Positions 18,522-26,553 of a stretch of DNA of 64,000 nucleotides are shown piece after piece. The first letter of the stretch is position 1; each line of letters begins with the position of its first letter. The notes under the pieces were generated by a model. It was not told the origin of the DNA. It was given only the letters and a program-made list of their open reading frames with translations, and did no database searches. The translations under genes and the position numbers were made by a program. Source of the DNA: Alphaproteobacteria bacterium (GTDB lineage Bacteria; Pseudomonadota; Alphaproteobacteria; Micavibrionales; Micavibrionaceae); the NCBI GenBank assembly GCA_018000295.1, contig JAGNKE010000001.1, positions 1 through 64,000 of the forward strand, in the 5' to 3' direction.

Positions 18522-19432
18522 GCGGGCGCCACCTCGGGTTCAGCCTCCGGGTACGGTGCGGCCTTGCGTAACGTGATCGCCTGATAGATGTCGCGCACCT
18601 TCACCTCGCCCATCGCATGATTAGCCGCCTCGCCGAATTTTCCCACATACTGCAAGGCTTTCCGGTCCGGCTCCAGTTCGAGGACTTTCGCCTGAAGAAG
18701 ATGCAGCGCCGGGAGCAATCGGTCGTAAACCTCCACAATCTCCCGCACCTGCGGCCGCTCGAAGCGCCGGAAATCCGTCACCCCCTCCAGCGCATCGGGC
18801 AGAATGCACTCATCCGGCCGGATAAAGAAAAAATCATCCTCCATCCCCGGCTTGGCCACCGACCACGCCTGCGTTACGGGGTTCCGATCGACGGCAATCC
18901 CCATGGCCTCGGCCCGGATTTGAAATTCCTCGTCCTCGTAATTCACCTCGCGGCGCAATTCATCATAGCTCTTGCCCGTCTCCCGCGACATCAGCCATCC
19001 CAGCGTCCGGTTGAGATTCTCCTGAGAGGCTGTATAGCGGTATTGCTCCAGAACCCCCATGATGAAGCCTTGGCGGTCAACATAGGAATCCTTAATTTTT
19101 CCGGTGATTGTTCCCAGTAAGACTTTCTCGATCTCGAAATTATAGATTTCGGAATCATAGCTCCCCTGATAGGGCGTCCCCTCCAGCCCCTCATGCGGCG
19201 GCGCGTTGAACGCCAGCCCCAGCAAAACGTGCCCGGCCTCATGATCGAACCCTTCGACGCTTTGGTATTTCCAGACCGTTTTGACATGGTGGTTCACGGC
19301 CTCTCTGAGCGTCATATCCCGGCCCAGCATCGTCTGCAACTCGCCATCACGCCCGCCCGTCAGCGCTGCCTCCGGCTCCTCCAAAATCTGCCGGACCAGT
19401 TTCCCGAGGATATCTTTGATACTTTGTTTCAT
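18518..19432 (-). CDS. Unknown protein with HEAGH motif, tandem paralogue B
   Basis: A 304-residue soluble protein that I do not recognise as a named family. The central feature is FDHEAGHVLLGLAF, in which His64-Glu65-Ala-Gly-His68 is a perfect HExxH zinc-peptidase motif inside a hydrophobic helix. About 30 residues later comes YDSEIYNFEIEKVLL, whose glutamates could supply a third ligand. It lacks a signal peptide or membrane helix, so any peptidase would act in the cytoplasm. The upstream neighbour is a clear paralogue sharing DHxAxHxL, YxxEIYxxxIExxLL, LNRxxxW, FRRFERP/FKKFKRP and KVRDxxxA. The two overlap by ATGA, so they should be translated together. A peptidase role is inference from the motif only. 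Confidence 0.8.
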   Translation of the reverse strand: MKQSIKDILGKLVRQILEEPEAALTGGRDGELQTMLGRDMTLREAVNHHVKTVWKYQSVEGFDHEAGHVLLGLAFNAPPHEGLEGTPYQGSYDSEIYNFEIEKVLLGTITGKIKDSYVDRQGFIMGVLEQYRYTASQENLNRTLGWLMSRETGKSYDELRREVNYEDEEFQIRAEAMGIAVDRNPVTQAWSVAKPGMEDDFFFIRPDECILPDALEGVTDFRRFERPQVREIVEVYDRLLPALHLLQAKVLELEPDRKALQYVGKFGEAANHAMGEVKVRDIYQAITLRKAAPYPEAEPEVAPA

Positions 19433-20343
19433 AGTCTGAACTCAGTCCCGTCCGCATCTCGTTCGGGAGCAGGGGGCGTAAAACCGGCAACCATCGCTTC
19501 ATGGAGATCACGAACTTTCAAAGTTCCCATCTGACTTGGTCCCATATTGACGTAATCCTCATCGATAAAATCGGTCAGCATATTAAGGCCGGGCTTAATC
19601 CGCTCATAAATCTGTCCGGCTTCCGCGTCCGTGGGCCGTTTGAACTTCTTGAAGTCATCCACGCCCTCAATATCGTCAGGAAAATAATGCTTGCGTTCGT
19701 CGACATACCAGAAACGCTCGTCCAGCGCCGGAATATCGACGCCCCAAGTTTCCTGATCTTCCGTCACCTCGATGCCATATTTTTGCGCGAAAGCATAAAA
19801 TACAAAATCTTTATACGCGTTTTCTCGTTGGGCCTGCTCTCCGTCGATCCCGGCAACCCGTCCAAGCCCCCAACTCACAACGCGGTTAAGATTGCCGAGC
19901 GGGCCGTAGGTATCGTAGTTCTCCTGTACACGCTTTAAAAAAAGAGCCTTCCTTTCTGCTTCGTCAGTCGGCAACTTCTCGCTAAAGCTGTCAAGAAGGG
20001 CCATCTCGATGGAAACGCTGTAAATCTCCGCCTCGTAATCCCCCTGAGAAGGATAATCGGAAGGTTCGCCGGGAAGGGTCTTGCTCAGGGCCATCAGGAT
20101 ATGCGCGGCGTCGTGATCAAAGCTGAACTCCGGGGTCAACCCCCAGCGCTTGAGATGGAACACCCGGGCCTGCTCAAGCGTCATATCCTCTCGCAGCATG
20201 ACCGCCACCTCGTTCTCGTGAACGGACGCACCTGAGCCTTTCGCGTCTGCGGAGGCAAAGCCGGAACTGAGACGATCATTAGCCATACTTGAAATCCCGC
20301 TTATAATTGCCTCTATTCTGGTTTTTTTCGCAGAAATAGTCAA
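19429..20343 (-). CDS. Unknown protein with degenerate HDAAH motif, tandem paralogue A
   Basis: A 304-residue protein, the first gene of the tandem pair. It aligns with the downstream gene along its whole length, but the zinc-peptidase motif reads FDHDAAHILMAL (His77-Asp78-Ala-Ala-His81), with Asp in place of the catalytic Glu. The matching downstream element YEAEIYSVSIEMALL is kept. Such a pair could be an active enzyme plus an inactive or altered partner, or both could be non-peptidase proteins. There is no signal peptide. It is transcribed away from cutA, and the gap of about 50 bases holds both starts. Confidence 0.8.
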   Translation of the reverse strand: MTISAKKTRIEAIISGISSMANDRLSSGFASADAKGSGASVHENEVAVMLREDMTLEQARVFHLKRWGLTPEFSFDHDAAHILMALSKTLPGEPSDYPSQGDYEAEIYSVSIEMALLDSFSEKLPTDEAERKALFLKRVQENYDTYGPLGNLNRVVSWGLGRVAGIDGEQAQRENAYKDFVFYAFAQKYGIEVTEDQETWGVDIPALDERFWYVDERKHYFPDDIEGVDDFKKFKRPTDAEAGQIYERIKPGLNMLTDFIDEDYVNMGPSQMGTLKVRDLHEAMVAGFTPPAPERDADGTEFRL

Positions 20344-20392
20344 TTTTATTAGGGTAAACTGCCACCGTAATAAGCTTTAAGGACCGAAAACC

Positions 20393-20707
20393 ATGGAACT
20401 CTTCACCGCCTATGCCACCTTCGCCAATGAGGAACAGGCTCGCACAATCGCCGAAACAGTGGTCAGGGAACGTCTGGCCGCCTGCGCCAACATTCTGGCC
20501 CCGCACCATTCCCTTTACTGGTGGGAGGACGAGGTGCAGCACGCGAAGGAAACCGCCGTTCTCTTCAAAACCACCGAGAAAGCCTTCGAATCCCTGAAAA
20601 AGCGCATAACAGAGCTTCATACCTACGACTGCCCCTGCATTGTGGCATGGGAGATCAAGGAGGGGCATAAACCCTTTCTAGACTGGATTGTTAATAATAC
20701 GGTATAA
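20393..20707 (+). CDS. cutA: Divalent-cation tolerance protein CutA
   Basis: CutA1 forms very stable trimers related to PII signalling proteins and is linked to copper and other divalent-metal tolerance. The 104-residue product has the family pattern: ATFANEEQARTIAETVVRERLAACANI, YWWEDEVQHAKETAVLFKT and LHTYDCPCIVAWEI. It is probably transcribed on its own. Confidence 0.95.
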   Translation: MELFTAYATFANEEQARTIAETVVRERLAACANILAPHHSLYWWEDEVQHAKETAVLFKTTEKAFESLKKRITELHTYDCPCIVAWEIKEGHKPFLDWIVNNTV

Positions 20708-20750
20708 TAATACCGCAATCCTAATAACCTGTTTTCATTGTAAAATATTA

Positions 20751-20779
20751 TTGACAAAGCATCGCCGCTGCTCCATAAA
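20751..20779 (+). promoter_or_regulatory. Promoter of rplM-rpsI
   Basis: A perfect TTGACA at 20751-20756, a 17-base spacer, then CATAAA at 20774-20779 (4 of 6 to TATAAT). It is 45 bases upstream of the rplM start, in the only sizeable gap before this ribosomal operon. Confidence 0.6.
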
Positions 20780-20823
20780 CACGACACTTCGAAGATAACA
20801 AGTTTGATAAGAAAGAGCTTCAC

Positions 20824-21288
20824 ATGAAGACATATTCGGCAAAAGCATCGGAGATTGAGAAAAAATGGATTCTCATCGACGCTGAAAACCTTATTCTGGG
20901 CCGTCTGGCCAGCGTCGTTGCAATGCGCCTGCGCGGCAAGCACAAACCCTCTTTTACGCCCCACATGGATTGCGGCGATAACGTGATTATCATCAACGCG
21001 GAAAAGGTCCAGCTGACCGGAAACAAGCGCGAAGACGATGTTTATTACTGGCACACCGGCTACCCCGGCGGGATCAAGCAGCGCACCAAGGCGCAGATGC
21101 TTGATGGCAAATACCCCCAGCGCGTGATCGAAAACGCCGTGGAGCGGATGCTCCCGAAGGGACCGCTGGGCCGCAAGGTCTTCAAAAACCTGCGCGTTTA
21201 TGCCGGAACCGCTCATCCGCACGAGGCTCAGAATCCCGAAAAGCTGGATGTAGCCGCACTGAACCCCAAGAACAAACGCAACGCTTAA
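20824..21288 (+). CDS. rplM: 50S ribosomal protein L13
   Basis: A 154-residue L13 with [57 protein letters not shown] and [21 protein letters not shown], all standard for the family. It is followed 16 bases later by rpsI, the universal pairing. Confidence 0.98.
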   Translation: MKTYSAKASEIEKKWILIDAENLILGRLASVVAMRLRGKHKPSFTPHMDCGDNVIIINAEKVQLTGNKREDDVYYWHTGYPGGIKQRTKAQMLDGKYPQRVIENAVERMLPKGPLGRKVFKNLRVYAGTAHPHEAQNPEKLDVAALNPKNKRNA

Positions 21289-21304
21289 GCAGGGCTGAAA
21301 ACCA

Positions 21305-21880
21305 ATGACCAAGAAAAAAGACAACAAACCTGAATTCGTCAAGGAAACCCTTCCGCGCCGCAAAAGCAAGAAGGAAGAGTCGATCAAGGATCTCGGCGCC
21401 ATCGGCGATGCCGTCGTAGCAGCCAAAAATCTCCCCTCGGCCGAAGAGGGCGAACGCAAATCTTCTGAAAAGAAAGTGCCGAAACTCGACAAGCTGGGCC
21501 GCGCCTACGCCACAGGCCGCCGCAAGAACGCGGTCGCCCGTGTCTGGATCAAACCCGGCTCCGGCAAGGTCACCGTCAATGGCAAGGAGCAGTCTGCGTA
21601 CTTCTGCCGCCAGACGCACCTTCTGATCCTCAACCAGCCCTTCCTGATTGCGGACCGCGTCGGACGTTTCGATGTCTTCGCCACGGTGACAGGCGGCGGT
21701 CTCTCCGGTCAGGCCGGCGCCGTGCGCCACGGCATTGCCCGCGCCCTTGAGAATTTCGACCCCGCCCTGCGCCCGCCGCTGAAAAAGGCCGGCATGATCA
21801 CGCGGGATCCTCGGATCGTCGAGCGCAAGAAGGTCGGCAAGCACAAGGCCCGCCGGACCAAGCAGTGGGCGAAGCGTTAA
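21305..21880 (+). CDS. rpsI: 30S ribosomal protein S9
   Basis: The C-terminal 130 or so residues are a standard S9 ([41 protein letters not shown], and the basic tail ending [11 protein letters not shown]). The first 60 or so residues form a charged Lys/Glu-rich extension, making the protein 191 residues long instead of about 130. Such extensions occur in several Alphaproteobacteria. A strong terminator follows. Confidence 0.97.
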   Translation: MTKKKDNKPEFVKETLPRRKSKKEESIKDLGAIGDAVVAAKNLPSAEEGERKSSEKKVPKLDKLGRAYATGRRKNAVARVWIKPGSGKVTVNGKEQSAYFCRQTHLLILNQPFLIADRVGRFDVFATVTGGGLSGQAGAVRHGIARALENFDPALRPPLKKAGMITRDPRIVERKKVGKHKARRTKQWAKR

Positions 21881-21903
21881 TCGCTCCCTTGCAGATTTTT
21901 CAG

Positions 21904-21937
21904 ACACCCCCGCCCAAACGGGGGTGTTTGTTTTTTT
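21904..21937 (+). terminator. Rho-independent terminator of rplM-rpsI
   Basis: A 9-bp perfect stem (ACACCCCCG at 21904-21912 with CGGGGGTGT at 21919-21927), a 6-base loop, then TTGTTTTTTT. It begins 24 bases after the rpsI stop. Confidence 0.93.
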
Positions 21938-21944
21938 AGATACT

Positions 21945-22004
21945 TGTCATTGCGCGAAAGCGGGAATCTAGTCCTGAGAGCGTTGTGTCCGTTGTGTCCG
22001 TTGT
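21945..22004. repeat. Palindromic element and short direct repeat
   Basis: Positions 21945-21972 carry CATTGCGCGAAAGCGGGAAT followed by CTAG. This resembles a dispersed palindrome common in proteobacterial intergenic DNA and is related to the hairpin at 148-167. Positions 21982-22004 hold two and a half copies of GTTGTGTCC. Neither shows signs of coding. Confidence 0.5.
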
Positions 22005-22046
22005 TTTTCAAAGTTATGCTAGGCACACACAAAAACAGGAATCTGC

Positions 22047-22574
22047 ATGACCAAATTCATCTACCCCTACCGCGGCATCATGCCGAAAATCCACGAAACC
22101 GCCTTCATCGCCCCGTCCGCAAGTATCATAGGCGACGTGGAAATCGGGGAGGGGACAAACATCTGGTACAACTGCGTCCTGCGCGGGGACGTCTATAACA
22201 TCAAAATCGGCAAAAGCACGAACATCCAGGACGGCACCGTCATCCACACCACCAGCGACTTTCAGGGCACCTATATTGGTGACGGCGTCACCGTGGGCCA
22301 CAGCGCCATCCTCCACGCCTGCACGGTCGAGGATTACGGCTTCGTGGGGATGCAGGCCTGCGTGATGGACGGCGCGGTCGTGGAGGGTATGGCGATGCTC
22401 GCGGCGGGTGCGCTCCTGACCCCCGGCAAGCGTGTGCCAAGGGGCCAGCTCTGGGCGGGCCGCCCCGCAAAATTCATGCGCGAGATGATGGAGGAGGAAA
22501 ACAGATACATCCTCTGGTCCGCTGAACATTACCGCAAGCTGGGGCAGGAGCATAAGGAGAATTGTTGTTTATAA
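22047..22574 (+). CDS. Gamma-class carbonic anhydrase family protein
   Basis: A 175-residue left-handed beta-helix protein built of hexapeptide repeats (ASIIGDVEIGEGTNIWYNCVLRGDV, GKSTNIQDGTVIH, GDGVTVGHSAILHACTVEDYGFVGMQACVMDGAVVEG), ending in a short helix. The zinc-ligand histidines are visible in TVIHT, TVGHSAILHA. These proteins hydrate CO2 or act as relatives without known substrate (YrdA/PaaY type). The stop TAA overlaps the start of the next gene by one base (TAATG). Confidence 0.9.
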   Translation: MTKFIYPYRGIMPKIHETAFIAPSASIIGDVEIGEGTNIWYNCVLRGDVYNIKIGKSTNIQDGTVIHTTSDFQGTYIGDGVTVGHSAILHACTVEDYGFVGMQACVMDGAVVEGMAMLAAGALLTPGKRVPRGQLWAGRPAKFMREMMEEENRYILWSAEHYRKLGQEHKENCCL

Positions 22575-23770
22575 TGACTACAGAGCAAAAATTATGGAAG
22601 GCAATTCTCGAACTTGACACTTTGCTTAGAGAAAATATTAACGAAGAAGAAAAGTACCAAAAGTATTTTGAGGAAAATCCGCTAATTTTTTATATTCTTG
22701 GTTTAGATGTCGTAGAATCTTTTGAAAAAAAATCAAAAAATAAACTGGCTTTTGATAAAGAAAGAAATTTTAGACCTGAACCCGATTTTATTGGAATCAA
22801 TAAAAATTCAAAAATAGTACGAGTAATAGATATAAAAACCCCTTTTGTAGAAAAAATTACTACGAGCAGGAGTTCTGATTCAAATAGAGCAAAGTTTGAC
22901 GCAGAAACCGAAAAATACATATCTCAAGTCACCGAATATATTGATTCAATTAAGGAAAACCCTGAATCAAGAGAGATGCTTAAAGCTCTTTTTAGAGAAA
23001 AACGATTTTCTGCGTATCAAAGTATAATGATATACGGTCTGAGCAGCCAAAATGATCCACGGCTTGTTGCCGATCTTTGCAGTAAAAGAGTGCCACCAAT
23101 TGAAATAATATTTTTTGATACATTATTACAAAAGCTTATAGAACAATACTCACACTCTCGAGTTGACATACAAAAAAGATCAGGCGGGTGTTTTATATTT
23201 CAGATATCTTTACCAAAAACCCAAAAAAACAAAAAAGCTTACCTTTTTGATATAGGAAAAAAAAAGAGAAACAGGCTGTCCGCAATAATATATAAAGGAA
23301 AATTAAACCTCGAGTGTAAAGATAGTAATGGAGATATTCATAAGCTCTCAGCAATAATTAAACCAAACAAGCTTCATTATATTAAATTTGAATTCTCAAA
23401 TGATAGTGAAGGAGTTTACATGTCTTTATCTGTAAATGATGATGAGCAAGACCTAAGGCACGGTAAGACCACCTTAGACATAGACTTAAACCTAAATAGT
23501 TTAGTATTAGGAGCAGATCTAAAAGGAAATAATGGCGCTGAGTTTTCTATTGTTTCAAAAATGATTTTTGGCTCAACCTTATCACTAAGCGAAAAACTTG
23601 AAGTATATTATAATTTAAAAAAATCAAGTACCTCCCCACCTCCAGCCACGATTAATTTTAGCCCAGAGCAGTATTTTATAAGAGATAAGAGTGGAAATCT
23701 TGTTCAAGAAAACCAAAAATTCGGACCGAGGTTGGTACTCACAAATCCCGATCCCCAAAAGAGCAACTAA
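22574..23770 (+). CDS. Shedu-like (DUF4263-type) nuclease fused to a LamG/ConA-like domain
   Basis: A 398-residue protein, strikingly AT-rich compared with both neighbours. Residues 1-150 look like the PD-(D/E)xK nuclease of Shedu anti-phage proteins: YFEENPLIF at about 31-39, Asp71 in PEPDFIGI, Asp86-Ile-Lys88 in VIDIKTP, and Gln118 in SQVTEYI. The usual Glu of the ExK motif is Asp here, a known variation of this fold. Residues of about 190-365 are beta-rich and read like a LamG/concanavalin-type sandwich: FIFQISL, YLFDIG, LHYIKFEFS, VYMSLSVND, NSLVLGADLKGNNGAEFSI and TLSLSEKLEVYY. That domain would be the sensor or targeting part. The gene is fitted tightly between a carbonic anhydrase (one-base overlap) and phaC (four-base convergent overlap). 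Defence function is inferred. Confidence 0.72.
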   Translation: MTTEQKLWKAILELDTLLRENINEEEKYQKYFEENPLIFYILGLDVVESFEKKSKNKLAFDKERNFRPEPDFIGINKNSKIVRVIDIKTPFVEKITTSRSSDSNRAKFDAETEKYISQVTEYIDSIKENPESREMLKALFREKRFSAYQSIMIYGLSSQNDPRLVADLCSKRVPPIEIIFFDTLLQKLIEQYSHSRVDIQKRSGGCFIFQISLPKTQKNKKAYLFDIGKKKRNRLSAIIYKGKLNLECKDSNGDIHKLSAIIKPNKLHYIKFEFSNDSEGVYMSLSVNDDEQDLRHGKTTLDIDLNLNSLVLGADLKGNNGAEFSIVSKMIFGSTLSLSEKLEVYYNLKKSSTSPPPATINFSPEQYFIRDKSGNLVQENQKFGPRLVLTNPDPQKSN

Positions 23771-25587
23771 CCCTTCATCCTGACATACCGACCCGGTGCG
23801 GCCTCTATGCCCTTCACGGGCGTCCGCGCAGCAATCTTCTTGCCCGCAAAATCCCTGATCCACTCCTGCCAGTGCGTCCACCACGATCCCTCATGCTGCA
23901 CGGCCTTCTCGAACCATTCATCGGGGTTAGCGGGCGTCAGGGTGTTATCCCAATAGCAGTATTTTTTCTTGTCCGGCGGGTTGATGACCCCCGCAATATG
24001 CCCCGAGGCGGCAAGGGTGAACGTCACCGGCCCGCCCAGATGCTTCATCCCGGCATAGGTCGCGGTCCACGGGGCAATATGATCCTCACGTGTCGAAAGA
24101 AAGAAGGCCGGGGTCTTGATGGTGCCCAGATCAACCGGAACGCCGAGCATCGTAAGTGCCCCCGGTTTGATCAATGCATTCTGCTGGTACATATTCCGCA
24201 GATAAAAACTATGCATTGCGGCGGGCATATTCGTGCAGTCGTCGTTCCAGTACAAAAGGTCAAAGGGAAACGGCTCTTTCCCGAGCAGGTAGTTATTCAC
24301 CACAAAGGACCAGATCAGGTCATTGGCCCGCAGCAAGCTGAAGGTCTGCTGCATCTCCTTGCCCTCAAGGATTCCCTTCTCGAACATCTTCTTGTCGATC
24401 TGGTTGATCTGCTCCTCGTCGAGGAAAATCTTGAGATCGCCAGCCTTTTCGAAATCCAGTAAAGTGGTCAGAAAGGTCGCGGAGGCTACGCGCTCCGCCG
24501 CCTTCTGGGCCGTAAGAGTGGACAGCGCACATGAGAGCAGCGTCCCGCCGAGGCAATAGCCGATGACATTCGTTGAACCTTCGCCCGTAAGGCGCTCAAT
24601 TTGATCCAGCGCCGCCAGGACGCCCTCGCTCATATAGTCTTCAAACTTCTTCTGCGCCAGCTCCGGTCCGGGATTGACCCAGGAGATCGTGAAAACCGTA
24701 TGCCCCTGCGCCACCGCCCACGCGATGAAGGAGTTCTCAGGGCGCAGATCAAGAATGTAATACTTGTTGATCCACGGCGGAATAATCAGAAGCGGCGTCT
24801 CGAAAACGCTCTCCGTCGTCGGCGAATACTGAAGAAGCTGCATCAGGTCGTTTTCAAAGACAACGCGCCCCGGCGCCATAGCGATATTTTTTCCAAGCTC
24901 GAACGTATCGTAATCCGTGGTGCTGATTTTCAGCTCACCGCCGCCGCGCTCCATGTCCTCGATCAGGTTTTCCAGACCCTTCACAAGGTTTTCGCCACCT
25001 GTCTTTAGGGTTTCGTTTAACACTTCCGGGTTGGTCAGGACAAAATTCGTCGGCGAAAGCGCGTTAGCAAACAAACGGGTCGCAAAGGCCAGTTTTTCCT
25101 TTTGCCTTGAATCCATGCCCTCCGTATCCCGCACTGTCCGCTCCATCCAGCGGCAGGTCAGAAGGTAAGATTGCTTGATGAAGTCGAACAGGGCGCTCTC
25201 CTGCCATTCCGGGGCACGGAAGCGCCGGTCACCTGCCTCGGGTTCAATCACGGCTTTTCCGCCCTGACCCATGAATTTCATCAGGCTTTCCTGCCAGAGA
25301 TTAGCCCAGTCCTGAACGAACTGCGCCTGCAACTCAAAAAATTTCGTAGGGTCGGTGACGATGCTGTCCAGAAAGGCCAGATAACTCTCCCGGATGTTGA
25401 GCGGATCAAGATCGCGGTTCAGAAAAGCGTCCATGCCCTTCTGACTGCCGTGCTTTTCGACATAGTCCTCGAAGATCGGCATCGCCTTTGTATAGGCGTC
25501 AAGCAAGGCGCGGCTCAAGGCCACCGGATCGGGCATTTTATAGCCGTGATCGGTTTGTGAAGGCGGTTTGGACACGGCTTTTGCCAT
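23767..25587 (-). CDS. phaC: Class I poly(3-hydroxyalkanoate) synthase
   Basis: PhaC polymerises 3-hydroxyacyl-CoA into PHA/PHB granules. The 606-residue product is class I length. The active-site Cys345 lies in the lipase-like box VIGYCLGGTLLS; the Asp is in STREDHIAPW and the His in LAASGHIAGVINPP. The N-terminal domain (about 1-240) is of the PhaC_N type. No phaA, phaB or phasin gene is adjacent. Its 3' end overlaps the nuclease gene end by four bases in convergent orientation. Confidence 0.96.
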   Translation of the reverse strand: MAKAVSKPPSQTDHGYKMPDPVALSRALLDAYTKAMPIFEDYVEKHGSQKGMDAFLNRDLDPLNIRESYLAFLDSIVTDPTKFFELQAQFVQDWANLWQESLMKFMGQGGKAVIEPEAGDRRFRAPEWQESALFDFIKQSYLLTCRWMERTVRDTEGMDSRQKEKLAFATRLFANALSPTNFVLTNPEVLNETLKTGGENLVKGLENLIEDMERGGGELKISTTDYDTFELGKNIAMAPGRVVFENDLMQLLQYSPTTESVFETPLLIIPPWINKYYILDLRPENSFIAWAVAQGHTVFTISWVNPGPELAQKKFEDYMSEGVLAALDQIERLTGEGSTNVIGYCLGGTLLSCALSTLTAQKAAERVASATFLTTLLDFEKAGDLKIFLDEEQINQIDKKMFEKGILEGKEMQQTFSLLRANDLIWSFVVNNYLLGKEPFPFDLLYWNDDCTNMPAAMHSFYLRNMYQQNALIKPGALTMLGVPVDLGTIKTPAFFLSTREDHIAPWTATYAGMKHLGGPVTFTLAASGHIAGVINPPDKKKYCYWDNTLTPANPDEWFEKAVQHEGSWWTHWQEWIRDFAGKKIAARTPVKGIEAAPGRYVRMKG

Positions 25588-25672
25588 AATTTTCAGTGAG
25601 ATGCAAAAAAGTTCTGTTGCAATATTTTAAGACTGTGCTGCAAGCAGGTCAAAAAATCAAGCGCAGAATAAT

Positions 25673-26480
25673 TTAAGGTGAGCCGGAAGCGGCGGTCTCC
25701 GGAATCCCTGCAGTCTGAAAACGCCGACACAAAACGGCGAGATAAATGACGACAAACAGAAAAAGATAAATTTCCTCGACTTCGCTGGAACGCCAGAAAA
25801 GGTGACGGTCAAAGGCACCGAAACTTTTATCTGTAACCTTAAGAAACAAGAAAAAAAGGGGCGCTGGGACTGACTTCGACTGAGCCTAAAATCGGTGAAA
25901 GAATTTTGGGAACCGCCTTGGAATAAAATGTCTGCAGCAGAGGGATCAAAATCCCGCAGACAATAACGCCAACCTCAAGGGCCATGCGGGGCTTCTGAGC
26001 CAGCCAAGAAGAGGTGTTATGAAGGTTGGTCTCCTCCTGATCGTTCAGAGTTTTCCAGTACTCGGGTGTCGCCTACTCAAACCAGTGCTGCCCCCAGCTC
26101 AGCTCTTCGCCCAGCACGTAAATACTCCCGCACAGCGCAAGCCCGCCCCAAAGCTTGATCGCAACCGACGGTGCGATTGTGATCAGGCGAAGGGCAAGAA
26201 AAACCGCCGGACAAAGGATCAGAGCCTGCAAATACTCATGTGGTCCGGTTTCGGAATGAAGATCGGCCATGTAACGGTCCGGCACGAAAACCTCAATCCC
26301 GATCTGCGCGAGCATTATCAGGGCGGGAAAAAGCATCCAGACAAAACGTTTAAGAATGAAACCCTGAAACCACATGAGTAACATAAAAACAATAATTGTA
26401 TAAAAATTGAAAAAGAGGATCAACCCTTCGGGCAGAGGCAGGGGGCAAAATGTGGCAGGAGTGATGTTGCGGCTTGGCAC
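25673..26480 (-). pseudogene. Broken multi-pass membrane protein gene (amber codon plus frameshift)
   Basis: Read on the minus strand, an open frame encodes membrane helices (FFNFYTIIVFMLLMWF, MLFPALIMLAQIGIEVFV, and others) and ends GEELSWGQHWFE at a TAG (26073-26075). The same frame continues past the stop as ATPEYWKTLNDQEETNLHN and a further helix (MALEVGVIVCGILIPLLQTF), strongly suggesting that TAG replaced a TGG codon or similar. The frame then breaks at a run of seven A/T pairs (25851-25857); shifted by one base it continues as SFGAFDRHLFWRSSEVEEIYLFLFVVIYLAVL to a TAA at 25673. The original start is unclear; a GTG at 26480 is possible. I recognise no function. Confidence 0.72.
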
Positions 26481-26553
26481 GATTCCTTGAATCTGGTTTA
26501 AAACCCCTGTATGAACTAAGCCGGACAATGCGTTGCAAGAGGCACTTAATAAT

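Noticed and set aside
17527-20343. Possible genomic island at tRNA-Pro
   Set aside because: There is no integrase, no repeat of the tRNA 3' end was found downstream, and the following DUF817 gene has ordinary composition.
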